From assembly GCA_023910605.1 (NCBI GenBank), contig JAAVVV010000001.1, positions 310,001-374,000 on the forward strand: a stretch of 64,000 bases of DNA. Direction: 5' to 3'. The position numbers and the translations under genes are program-made. The stretch is from Bosea sp. (in: a-proteobacteria). GTDB lineage: Bacteria; Pseudomonadota; Alphaproteobacteria; Rhizobiales; Beijerinckiaceae. Within the stretch, counting starts at the first letter, position 1, and each line of letters starts with the position of its first letter. The notes beneath the pieces are model-generated. The model saw nothing but the letters and a program-made list of their open reading frames with translations. It ran no database searches and was not told the origin of the DNA. Shown one piece after another: positions 9,654-17,591 of the stretch.

Positions 9654-11189
9654 ATGTCCTTGTCCTTCACCCGCCGTCTGCTGCTTGCTGCTAGCGTCAG
9701 TGCAATGATGTCCGCCATACCGGCGGCTGCATTCGCCGAGCCCGGTGTTCTTCGGGTGGCGGCACCGTGGGAATACACCTCGAACGAACCGTCTGACACT
9801 GGCTACATCATGGCCAGAATGCAGATCGCCGAGACGCTGGTGATGGTCGAGCCGGACGGCAAGCTGGTGGGCGGCGTTGCTGAAAGCTGGAGCGTGGCAG
9901 AAGACCGTCTGACGTGGCGCTTTCCCATCCGCAGCGGTCTCACCTTTCATGACGGCTCGCCTTTGACGGCAGAGGCTGCCGTCGCCAGCCTCAAACTCGC
10001 CCTCGCAGGCGAAAGCATGCAACAGATCCCCGTTGACGAGTTGAAGGCCGAGGGCAATGCGGTGGTGATCCGCACCAAGACGCCATTCAGCCATCTGCCG
10101 ACTGTTCTGGTCGATTATGCCTCTGTGATCCTCGCGCCGGCATCTTACGGCGCTGACGGCAAGGTTGTGAGGGTGATCGGCAGCGGTCCGTTCAAGATCG
10201 CGAAGATCGACGGCAAGACGGTGTTGGAACTTGAGCGTTTCGACGGATATCGCGGCGGACCTGCCAACGTCGCGAAGGCGCGTTACACGGCTGTTCCCAA
10301 TGGTGACACGCGCTCCAATGTGGCGATCGCGGGCGATGCCGACATCATTTTCACCACTGTGCCGAGCGCGACCCCGCGGATTGATGCTGGCGGCCAGATG
10401 AAGGTCACCAGCCTCACCATCCCGCGCATCAGGGTGCTTGCCTTCAATTCCGGCATCGCGCAATTCGAGGACGCGCGCGTGCGCCGCGCCATTTCCATGG
10501 CGATCGATCGGCAGGGCATCGCCTCCGCCGTGCTGCGTCATCCGGGCTCGGCCGCAACGCAACTTATCCCGCCCGTGCTGACTGAGTGGCACAATAAGGC
10601 GTTGCCGGCTTACAGCCGCGATGTAACCGGCGCGCGCGCTCTGCTGGATCAAGCCGGTTGGGTGCCGGGCGCAGACGGCGTTCGTGCTCGCAATGGCGTG
10701 AGGCTATCGGCCACGATGATGACGATCGCGAACCGACCGGAACTGACCGTCATCGGCCAGGCGATGCAGGCTCAATTAAAGGACATCGGCGTTGAGATCA
10801 GCGTCGATCCGGTGCCCTCCGCCAACATCCCGGCGGCGATCCGGGACGGCACCATGCAGATGAGCATGTTTGCCCGGACCTACGTCAATGTACCGGAGGT
10901 TATCGCCACCATCATTCCCGATTTCACCCGCGAGCGTTCGACCTGGGGCACGCTGAACTGGACTGGACGCGACAAGGTGAAGGCGCTGGCGGATGAGTAT
11001 GTCGCCAGTTTCGATCCCTCCCGCAAACAGACCATCCGTGACGCCATCACCCGTCTCATCCATGACGAAACGCCCGTGACGGCGGTTGCGTGGTTCGAGC
11101 ACACAGTTGCAGTGTCAGGCCGCGTTCAGGGGTTGGTGATCGACCCTTATGAGACTCGCTACATGCTGCACAGCGTGACACTGAAGTGA
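9654..11189 (+). CDS. Opp/Nik-type ABC substrate-binding protein (Zur operon)
   Basis: 511 aa, family 5 extracellular solute-binding protein (peptide, opine, nickel or metallophore). The signal peptide covers residues 1-29 and ends AAAFAEP. The SBP_bac_5 fold is evident from FHDGSPLTAEAAV near residue 100, IGSGPFKI near 178 and RVRRAISMAIDRQGIAS near 280. It lies 30 bases behind the DUF1636 gene and is followed directly by an EamA exporter, two permeases and a double ATPase, making a complete importer. Location downstream of Zur boxes points to zinc or a zinc complex as cargo. The sequence alone does not exclude nickel, cobalt or peptides. Confidence 0.85.
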   Translation: MSLSFTRRLLLAASVSAMMSAIPAAAFAEPGVLRVAAPWEYTSNEPSDTGYIMARMQIAETLVMVEPDGKLVGGVAESWSVAEDRLTWRFPIRSGLTFHDGSPLTAEAAVASLKLALAGESMQQIPVDELKAEGNAVVIRTKTPFSHLPTVLVDYASVILAPASYGADGKVVRVIGSGPFKIAKIDGKTVLELERFDGYRGGPANVAKARYTAVPNGDTRSNVAIAGDADIIFTTVPSATPRIDAGGQMKVTSLTIPRIRVLAFNSGIAQFEDARVRRAISMAIDRQGIASAVLRHPGSAATQLIPPVLTEWHNKALPAYSRDVTGARALLDQAGWVPGADGVRARNGVRLSATMMTIANRPELTVIGQAMQAQLKDIGVEISVDPVPSANIPAAIRDGTMQMSMFARTYVNVPEVIATIIPDFTRERSTWGTLNWTGRDKVKALADEYVASFDPSRKQTIRDAITRLIHDETPVTAVAWFEHTVAVSGRVQGLVIDPYETRYMLHSVTLK

Positions 11190-12191
11190 GTGGCGACCTT
11201 TCGTCATGATCGATGGGGATCGAAAGTCATCAGCGACGTGCGTGTAGCAACCAAATCAGCGACCCAAGCCGCCACTCCCCGTCATGACCTGGCTGGCATC
11301 TGGCTACGCATCATCGCAACACTTCTGTTCGCACTGATGTCGCTCAGCGTGCGGTTGGCCTCGGTCGAGGCTCCAACGGGGCAGATAGTGTTCTGGCGCA
11401 GCGCCGTCGCGCTGGTGCCGATCATGTTCTACCTCGCCTGGCGCGGTCAGTTGCCAAACGGTCTGCGCACCAACCGCCCGATGGGTCACTTAACGCGCAG
11501 CCTACTCGGCGGCGCTGCGATGTTCTTCTCGTTTGTTTCGCTGGCGCACCTGCCGCTGGTGCTGGCCACGGCTTTAGGATTCCTCGCACCTTTGCTAGTC
11601 GTTCCGGTCGCCATGGTGTTCCTGAAGGAACGCCCCGGCCCCGTCGTGATCCTTGCGAGCCTTGCCGGGTTCGCGGGCGTGATCATCATGCTGTTTCCAG
11701 CCCTGCAAATGTCTTCGTCAGGAGGCTCGTTGTTGGACAGGTCCACCGTGATCGGCGTTGCGGCAGGCGTCGCCATGGCCGTGGTTACCGCGGCAGCCAA
11801 GGTCCAGATCAAGGCCCTGACTGCCACCGAGGCACCCGGTGCCATCGCCTTTTATTTCGCGGTCGTCTGCAGCCTCATGGGTCTTCTCACCCTGCCCTTG
11901 GGCTGGGCCTCACCAACCGGCACGGCGATGCTGGCGTTGGTGGCGTCTGGTGTGTTTGGCGGCTTGGCCCACATTGCCATGACAGAGGCCTTGGCCCGCG
12001 CGCCGGCTTCGACCCTCGCACCTTTCGAATATACGGCTCTGATCTGGGCCCTCGTGTTTGATGTGCTCATCTTCGCGCTGCTGCCGACATCGCTTGGTTT
12101 CCTGGGGGCCGGGCTGATCGTTCTGGCAGCCATGGCCGTGGCCTTTGCGTATCGGTTGCCGGTCGCGCGTACCGAAGCAGTAAAAGCATGA
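11190..12191 (+). CDS. EamA/DMT-family exporter embedded in an Opp-type operon
   Basis: 333 aa from a GTG next to the previous stop codon; a GTG at 11238 would give a start closer to the first helix. Two EamA repeats with about ten membrane segments are visible (for example LLFALMSLSVRL, FFSFVSLAHLPLVLATALGFLAPLL and LGFLGAGLIVLAAMAVAFAY). DMT proteins export small metabolites. In the Pseudomonas cnt system an EamA protein (CntI) exports the opine metallophore pseudopaline. An exporter lying between the binding protein and the permeases of one importer is unusual and suggests a secreted and recaptured ligand. No CntL/CntM-like synthase is visible, so the ligand is unknown. Confidence 0.85.
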   Translation: MATFRHDRWGSKVISDVRVATKSATQAATPRHDLAGIWLRIIATLLFALMSLSVRLASVEAPTGQIVFWRSAVALVPIMFYLAWRGQLPNGLRTNRPMGHLTRSLLGGAAMFFSFVSLAHLPLVLATALGFLAPLLVVPVAMVFLKERPGPVVILASLAGFAGVIIMLFPALQMSSSGGSLLDRSTVIGVAAGVAMAVVTAAAKVQIKALTATEAPGAIAFYFAVVCSLMGLLTLPLGWASPTGTAMLALVASGVFGGLAHIAMTEALARAPASTLAPFEYTALIWALVFDVLIFALLPTSLGFLGAGLIVLAAMAVAFAYRLPVARTEAVKA

Positions 12192-13150
12192 TGCCGCGCT
12201 CACCATTCGCCCGCATCATTTTGGCCCGCCTGACACAGGCGCTGGCGACGGCTTTCGTGCTGGCGACATTGTGCTTTGCGTTCGTGCATGCGCTGCCGGG
12301 AGACGCGACGCTACGCATCGCGGCGGCGCGAGTGGGGGAAGACCGGTTGACGGAAGAGGTGACCGAGCGTATCCGCCGTGAAGAAGGTCTCGACCGGCCC
12401 GTATTGGCTCAATACGTGCACTGGATGGCTCGATTGGCCCAGGGCGATCTCGGCAAATCGCTGGTGACCCGCAAGCCCGTTCTTAGCGAACTCACCTATC
12501 ACGCGCGCTTCACGCTCGGTCTCGGCCTCGCCGGGTGGGCATTATCTTATCTCATCGCCTTGCCGCTCGGGTTGGCTGCGGGAACACGACCGGGCGGGGT
12601 GATCGATCGCACCACGCAGGGTCTAGCCGTGTTGCTGGCCTCGACGCCAACCTTCTTGATCGGCATCCTGCTGATCTCGCTATTTGCGCTGTCACTGCGC
12701 TGGTTGCCGCCGGCTGGTTATCGCACGGGATGGCACATGCTGTTGCCTGCGCTGACGCTCGCGCTCGGGCTGGCGGCCTACTCCGTGCGCGTCATTCGCA
12801 ACGCCGTGGTCGATGTGCGCTCCAGCTTTTTCATGACCTTTGCCGAGATCCGCGGGCTGACGCCCGGTTCAGCTTTCCGCCGCCATGGCGTGCGCAATGC
12901 GGCGATCCCGGTCGTTACCTTCATGGCGCTGCAGATGGGCTATGTAATCGACGGCTTCGTGTTGATCGAAACGCTATTCAACTATCCCGGTCTCGGTGAC
13001 CTGCTGGTCAAATCTCTGCTGGCCCGCGATGTCCCGATGATCATGGGGGCGGGCATCCTCATAGGGCTCATGTTCACCTTCGCCAATCTGCTGGCCGATC
13101 TTGCATGTCTGTGGCTCGATCCGCGTCAGCGGTTGAGGGCGGCACTATGA
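12188..13150 (+). CDS. Opp/Nik-type ABC permease, subunit 1 (DppB family)
   Basis: 320 aa inner-membrane permease. Typical DppB/NikB architecture: an N-terminal helix (LATAFVLATLCFAFVHALPGD), a periplasmic loop with VLAQYVHWMARLAQGDLGKS near residue 75, five more helices and the EAA-type loop ETLFNYPGLGDLLVKSLLARD near residue 262. Starts overlapping the EamA stop and overlaps the next permease by four bases. Within the Zur-controlled run it forms the translocation pore with the next gene product. Confidence 0.9.
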   Translation: MMPRSPFARIILARLTQALATAFVLATLCFAFVHALPGDATLRIAAARVGEDRLTEEVTERIRREEGLDRPVLAQYVHWMARLAQGDLGKSLVTRKPVLSELTYHARFTLGLGLAGWALSYLIALPLGLAAGTRPGGVIDRTTQGLAVLLASTPTFLIGILLISLFALSLRWLPPAGYRTGWHMLLPALTLALGLAAYSVRVIRNAVVDVRSSFFMTFAEIRGLTPGSAFRRHGVRNAAIPVVTFMALQMGYVIDGFVLIETLFNYPGLGDLLVKSLLARDVPMIMGAGILIGLMFTFANLLADLACLWLDPRQRLRAAL

Positions 13151-13986
13151 GTACGGTCACGAGCCTCGATACGCTGCGACCGCCCGTGCTGACGGGCCTC
13201 GGCATCGGGCTGGCCTTGCTCGGTGGTCTGGCGCTGCTATGCATGATCGGCCCCTCACTCCCGCTGCCTGATCCTATTGCACAGGATTTGCTGAAGACGC
13301 TTGCCGGACCGTCCCTTGCGCATCCATTCGGGACGGATCATCTGGGCCGGGACGTTCTCGCTCGTGTCGTGCATGGTGCGCCGCGCTCGCTCGGGATTGC
13401 CGTGATCTGCGTGGCGCTGGCGACGACGGTCGGTCTGGCACTCGGGCTGGTCGCTGCCGCAAGTGGTCGCTTCACCGACGGCTTGATCATGCGGTTTGCG
13501 GATCTCGTCCTCGCTTTTCCCGGCCTTTTGCTGGCGCTGCTGCTGGCAGGATTGCTCGGTGGCGGTATCATCCCGATGATGATCGGCATCAAGCTCACGC
13601 TCTGGCCACAGTTCGCGCGCATGGCGCGCGCAACGGCGCGCGCCACCTTGCAGGAGGGCCATGTCGAAGCTGCGCGGCTGGCAGGCCTGTCGCAGCTGCA
13701 CATCCTGCGCCATCATCTGCTGCCGCCCGTGTTGCGACAGACGATCTCATTGGCGACGTTGGGGGTTGGTGCAGCGATCCTGTCCATCTCGTCGCTGGGC
13801 TTCCTGGGCCTCGGCCTGCAACCGCCAACGCCGGAATGGGGCGCGATGATCAGCGAGTTACTGCCTTACGTCGCCGATGCGCCGTTTCAGATGGCAGCGC
13901 CGTGCCTGATGATCGTGATCAGCGTGCTGGCCTTCACGCTTGTCGGCGAAGGCGTGGCGGCGCGCCTGGCCGGAGCATCGTCATGA
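13147..13986 (+). CDS. Opp/Nik-type ABC permease, subunit 2 (DppC family)
   Basis: 279 aa from the ATG at 13147, which overlaps the previous stop; an ORF extension to 13105 lies inside the preceding gene. DppC hallmarks are HPFGTDHLGRDVLARVVHGA near residue 60, five or six membrane segments, and the EAA loop EAARLAGLSQLHILRHHLLPPVL near residue 175. The stop overlaps the ATPase start by four bases. The partner permease is encoded immediately upstream. Confidence 0.9.
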   Translation: MSTVTSLDTLRPPVLTGLGIGLALLGGLALLCMIGPSLPLPDPIAQDLLKTLAGPSLAHPFGTDHLGRDVLARVVHGAPRSLGIAVICVALATTVGLALGLVAAASGRFTDGLIMRFADLVLAFPGLLLALLLAGLLGGGIIPMMIGIKLTLWPQFARMARATARATLQEGHVEAARLAGLSQLHILRHHLLPPVLRQTISLATLGVGAAILSISSLGFLGLGLQPPTPEWGAMISELLPYVADAPFQMAAPCLMIVISVLAFTLVGEGVAARLAGASS

Positions 13987-15476
13987 GCCGCCCGATGCTG
14001 GAATTGCGTGGGCTGAGCGTGCGAACGGCTCATGGATTGACGTTGGTCGACCAGGTGTCGCTGTGTGTTCCCAAGGGCGGAAGCACGTGCATCATCGGCG
14101 AGACCGGCAGCGGCAAGAGCCTCGTGGCGCAAGCTGTCATGGGTCTTCTACCGCATGGACTGAGCGGCGATGGTACCATCACATTGGCTGGACGCCTCGC
14201 GCGTGCAGACGATGTGCTGGCGTTGCGCGGTCTGTGGCATTCCTCCGTCAGCCTGATCCCGCAGGAGCCTGGCAGCGCGCTTGATCCGCTGATCCGGGTT
14301 GCGAACCAACTCGGGCGGCAACCGGCACATGCCTTGGCTGCGCTGGCGGAGGTTGATCTGCCGGCGGATACCGCGCGGCTCTATCCCTTCCAGTTGTCGG
14401 GCGGCATGGCCCAACGCGTTCTGGTGGCAAACGCCAGATTGACCGATGCGTCTCTCATCATCGCGGACGAGCCAACCAAGGGCCTCGATCCGCCTCGCGT
14501 CAAACAGGTCATCGCATTGCTGCGCGCTTTGCGAGACGCTGGCAAAACCCTGCTGGTCATCACCCATGATCTTGCCGTGGCGCGCGGCCTGGCAGATGGC
14601 GGCCACGTCGCTGTGATGAAAGATGCAGCCATCGTCGAGAGCGGGCCGCCCGAGGTTGTGCTTCGTGAACCGCGGCACGCCTACACACGCGCCTGGCTGG
14701 CTGCCGATCCTGCAAACTGGCCCGCCTGCGAGACCTGCCTCCATGCCGATGATCTGGTGCTCGCAGCCCACGATCTCACGTTTGGGTATCGGCCTGGTGC
14801 GCCTTTGTTCGAGGGGCTTCACATCCACGTTCGGCGTGGCGAGGTGCTAGCGGTCACCGGCCCCAGCGGCAAGGGCAAGAGCACACTCGGCAATGTGCTG
14901 CTGGGACTGCAAAAACCCACACGGGGCGAGGTTTCATGGGCGGGCTGCGATCCGTATCTCGATTTAACCGGCGGACGCCGATTGCGCCGACGCTACCAGA
15001 AATTGCACCAGGACCCGACCACTGTGTTTACTCCGTATCGGACGCTCGGCGATCAACTGGATGACGTGGGACCGGGAAGTTTGCAGAAACCGCATCGGGC
15101 GAATCTGCAGCCGCTTCTGGAGCGCCTGAAACTGAGGCCAGCCCTCTTGCATCGCCGCATCGGCGAAGTGTCCGGCGGCGAAGCACAGCGACTGGCGCTT
15201 GCGCGGCTATTGTTGATGAATCCAAGCCTGATTGTCGCAGATGAGCCAACCTCACGGCTGGACCCGATCGTCCAGCGGGAGGCCATGCTGCTGCTGCGCG
15301 ATCTTGTGATGGAACGTGGGTTGGCGCTGATCCTGATCAGTCACCACGCCGATCTTGTCAAAGCTGTCTCGGACACTGTTCTCGATATGGCTACTGACAG
15401 CCACGAGTGCGTGAGTTTGGCAAGCAAGCGGGAATGCGCAAAGCGAGCACACAGACCGCCGGTTCAGCAAAGATAG
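13983..15476 (+). CDS. Fused Opp/Nik-type double ABC ATPase (DppD-DppF fusion)
   Basis: 497 aa with two complete ATP-binding cassettes, so one polypeptide replaces the usual DppD and DppF pair. Cassette 1: Walker A GETGSGKS near residue 40, signature LSGGMAQR near 138, Walker B LIIADEPTKGLDP. Cassette 2: Walker A GPSGKGKS near residue 295, signature VSGGEAQR near 395, Walker B LIVADEPTSRLDP. The extra 49 codons upstream in the same frame overlap the permease gene and are dismissed. It ends the Zur-controlled run. The 208 bases from 15477 to the riboswitch show no convincing gene. Confidence 0.9.
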   Translation: MSRPMLELRGLSVRTAHGLTLVDQVSLCVPKGGSTCIIGETGSGKSLVAQAVMGLLPHGLSGDGTITLAGRLARADDVLALRGLWHSSVSLIPQEPGSALDPLIRVANQLGRQPAHALAALAEVDLPADTARLYPFQLSGGMAQRVLVANARLTDASLIIADEPTKGLDPPRVKQVIALLRALRDAGKTLLVITHDLAVARGLADGGHVAVMKDAAIVESGPPEVVLREPRHAYTRAWLAADPANWPACETCLHADDLVLAAHDLTFGYRPGAPLFEGLHIHVRRGEVLAVTGPSGKGKSTLGNVLLGLQKPTRGEVSWAGCDPYLDLTGGRRLRRRYQKLHQDPTTVFTPYRTLGDQLDDVGPGSLQKPHRANLQPLLERLKLRPALLHRRIGEVSGGEAQRLALARLLLMNPSLIVADEPTSRLDPIVQREAMLLLRDLVMERGLALILISHHADLVKAVSDTVLDMATDSHECVSLASKRECAKRAHRPPVQQR

Positions 15477-15684
15477 CTGAAGAGATCCCTCTCACATCGA
15501 TTGAATGCAGAGTGGTGGTGAGCGCACAAGGCCGAGAACTGCTACGCCTGCTGCCAGTCTGATGCAGGCCCCCTGTCGTTCCTGATAAAGCCGCCTGAAA
15601 GCGACGTGTTCGGGCCGATTTTTGCGCAAGGTGCTCGGTTGCTTTGGACTTGCTCGCGCGGAGGCTACATGCGACGCAGTAATG

Positions 15685-15860
15685 CGCACAGTGCCTCCGT
15701 GAGGAGGTTAATCGGGAATGTCGTGCGGGCTCCGGCCCAATGCGAGAGCTGCCCCCGCAACTGTAGGCGGTGAGTTTCATCCGGGACCAAGCCACTGGCC
15801 TTGCGGCTGGGAAGGCAACGGTTGAAGCGTCGACCCGCAAGCCAGGAGACCGGCTGTGCG
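15685..15860 (+). promoter_or_regulatory. Cobalamin riboswitch upstream of bluB-cob operon
   Basis: The conserved blocks of the adenosylcobalamin riboswitch occur in order: GTGCCTCC...GAGGTTAATCGGGAA (15691-15718), CTGCCCCCGCAACTGTA near 15749-15765, the B12-box element AAGCCACTGG near 15789-15798, and CAAGCCAGGAGACCGGC at about 15838-15854. It should switch off expression of the downstream cobalamin genes when cobalamin is plentiful. About 110 bases separate it from the bluB start, room for an expression platform. The same structure recurs on the other strand at 31400-31585. Confidence 0.95.
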
Positions 15861-15970
15861 CTGTGTTGCTGATGGGTGCCAAACCGGCGGGGTGCACGGT
15901 AGGCGCGGACTTGTGCGAGGCGGAAGACCGCGCCTCGACCATCAGGACTGGTCGTTCGACTGGTTGCGTC

Positions 15971-16651
15971 ATGATTGCGGTGCCCAATGCGGCCTGCGGG
16001 GAAACTGCGCAGACTCCGGCCTTCGGTTCGGATGCGTCCTTCCAAGCTCAACTCCATAACCTGTTCGTGTGGCGCCGGGACGAGCGGCACTTTTGCACCG
16101 ATGCGCTGCCCGATGGCGTGGTTGACGGGCTGATCGCTGCGGCATGCCTCGCGCCATCTGTTGGCAATGCCCAACCCTGGCGGTTTGTCGACGTGCGGTG
16201 TTCGGCGCGCCGGGTTGGCATCATCACCAATTTCGAACACGCAAACACCGCGGCCGGCAGTCTCTATGAGGGTGCGCAGGCAGACGCGTATGCCGCGCTG
16301 AAACTTGCCGGCCTGCGCGAGGCTCCCGTCCACCTGGCCATTTTCTGTGACGAGAGCACCGCGATGGGCCATGGGCTAGGACGTCAAACCATGCCTGAAA
16401 TGTTGCGATACTCGGTTGTCTGCGCCGTCCATACGTTGTGGTTAACCGCTCAGGCGCAGGGTCTGGGCGTCGGCTGGGTTTCGATCCTCGATCCGGAAGC
16501 GGTTCGCAACACGCTCGATGTGCCTGAGCACTGGGCACTGGTGGCTTATCTGTGCATCGGCTGGCCGCGCAAGCCGCATGCGGTTCCAGAACTGGAGCGC
16601 CGGGGCTGGCAGTCACGTCTGCCCACCGCAACCTTCCTGCACACACGTTAA
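15971..16651 (+). CDS. bluB: BluB, 5,6-dimethylbenzimidazole synthase
   Basis: 226 aa from the ATG at 15971. BluB is a flavin-destroying nitroreductase-like enzyme that converts FMNH2 and oxygen to the lower ligand of cobalamin. Visible motifs are VWRRDERHFCTD near residue 30, ACLAPSVGNAQPWRF near residue 55 and GVGWVSILDPE near residue 163, all standard in the family; length is normal. The open frame runs upstream to 15770 but would include the riboswitch, so the shorter start is chosen; no strong ribosome site is visible. It is the first gene of the riboswitch-controlled operon. Confidence 0.92.
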   Translation: MIAVPNAACGETAQTPAFGSDASFQAQLHNLFVWRRDERHFCTDALPDGVVDGLIAAACLAPSVGNAQPWRFVDVRCSARRVGIITNFEHANTAAGSLYEGAQADAYAALKLAGLREAPVHLAIFCDESTAMGHGLGRQTMPEMLRYSVVCAVHTLWLTAQAQGLGVGWVSILDPEAVRNTLDVPEHWALVAYLCIGWPRKPHAVPELERRGWQSRLPTATFLHTR

Positions 16652-16659
16652 GGTCACAC

Positions 16660-17052
16660 ATGACGCGTTCACCCATCATCATCACTGTCTGCACGTCCTG
16701 CCGAGCGGCGGGTATCGAGCGCGCGGATGCTCCGGGCAAAAGTCTGCTGGCAGCAGTCGAGGCTGCGGCTGAGGGCCATCCGGAGGTTGTCGTGCGGCCA
16801 AGCCAGTGCCTCAGCGTCTGCAAGCGCATCTGCACGGTCGCGCTATCTGGCGAGGGCAAATACACGTTCCTGTTTGGTGATCTCGACCCGGCAACAGCCG
16901 CTGAGGCCGTAGTTGAGATGGCGCGGGCCTGCGCAGCAGCGGACCATGGCTTCGTGCCGTGGAAGGAGCGGCCCGAGGCTTTGCGCAAGGGCGTCATCGC
17001 ACGCGTGCCGCCACCCGGTTGGTCGCCCGAGGACGGGAGTGCTCCGGCATGA
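16660..17052 (+). CDS. DUF1636 Cys-rich metal-associated protein (cobalamin operon copy)
   Basis: 130 aa from the ATG at 16660, 8 bases after the bluB stop. Shares with the protein at 9117-9623 the CTSC pair near residue 11, the CLSVCKRIC cluster near residue 48 and the strand SGEGKYTFLFGDLDP, but lacks that protein's long C-terminal tail. DUF1636 genes are known near cobalt and cobalamin genes; the function is unproven. Its stop overlaps the cobU start. Between bluB and cobU-cobN it could handle cobalt for chelation, or act in redox or Fe-S chemistry. The former is inference from position. Confidence 0.82.
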   Translation: MTRSPIIITVCTSCRAAGIERADAPGKSLLAAVEAAAEGHPEVVVRPSQCLSVCKRICTVALSGEGKYTFLFGDLDPATAAEAVVEMARACAAADHGFVPWKERPEALRKGVIARVPPPGWSPEDGSAPA

Positions 17053-17585
17053 CAGTCCAGCCGTTAGCGACATCCTGCATGCTGGTTCTCGGCGGTGCCC
17101 GATCTGGCAAATCGGCCCATGCCGAGAGGCTGGCACGCGAAACCGGGCTTTCGCGCGTCTACATCGCGACGGCGCAAGCTTTCGACGATGAGATGCGCGT
17201 GCGGATTGCCCGCCACAAGGCAGACCGTGCGGCGGATGGCTGGCTGACGATCGAGGAGCCGATTGGGTTGGCGGCTGCCATCGCGCGCCACACCAGCCCG
17301 GACGCTGTGGTGCTGGTGGATTGCCTGACGCTGTGGCTGAGCAACATCATGCTCGGCGAGCGCGACGTGGCGCGCATGCAGGCCGCGCTGCTCAGCGTGC
17401 TGGATAGTGCGCGCGGACCCGTCATCCTTGTCTCGAATGAAGTCGGCCTTGGCATCGTGCCGGAAACAAAGCTCGGCCGCGATTTTCGCGATGCGCAAGG
17501 GCGGCTGAACCAGGCGGTCGCGGCGATCGCCTCGCATGTCGTGTTTGTGGCGGCTGGCCTGCCGCTTATGCTGAAAAAGCCGTGA
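17049..17585 (+). CDS. cobU: CobU/CobP, adenosylcobinamide kinase and guanylyltransferase
   Basis: 178 aa. Bifunctional enzyme that phosphorylates adenosylcobinamide and adds GMP, activating it for lower-ligand attachment. P-loop LVLGGARSGKSAHAE near residue 14, then the conserved YIATAQAFDDEMRVRIARHK, LVDCLTLWLSN and VSNEVGLGIVPE. Start chosen at 17049, overlapping the DUF1636 stop by four bases; the upstream extension lies inside that gene. Six bases separate it from cobN, where many rhizobial operons would carry cobW. Confidence 0.95.
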   Translation: MTVQPLATSCMLVLGGARSGKSAHAERLARETGLSRVYIATAQAFDDEMRVRIARHKADRAADGWLTIEEPIGLAAAIARHTSPDAVVLVDCLTLWLSNIMLGERDVARMQAALLSVLDSARGPVILVSNEVGLGIVPETKLGRDFRDAQGRLNQAVAAIASHVVFVAAGLPLMLKKP

Positions 17586-17591
17586 TGCGAT

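Noticed and set aside
15492..15689. Small minus-strand frame upstream of the first cobalamin riboswitch
   Set aside because: Some words look transposase-like, but no family match could be argued and it runs into the riboswitch; treated as non-coding.
15770..15970. Upstream in-frame extension of bluB
   Set aside because: It overlaps the conserved riboswitch core, and BluB proteins are about 220 aa.
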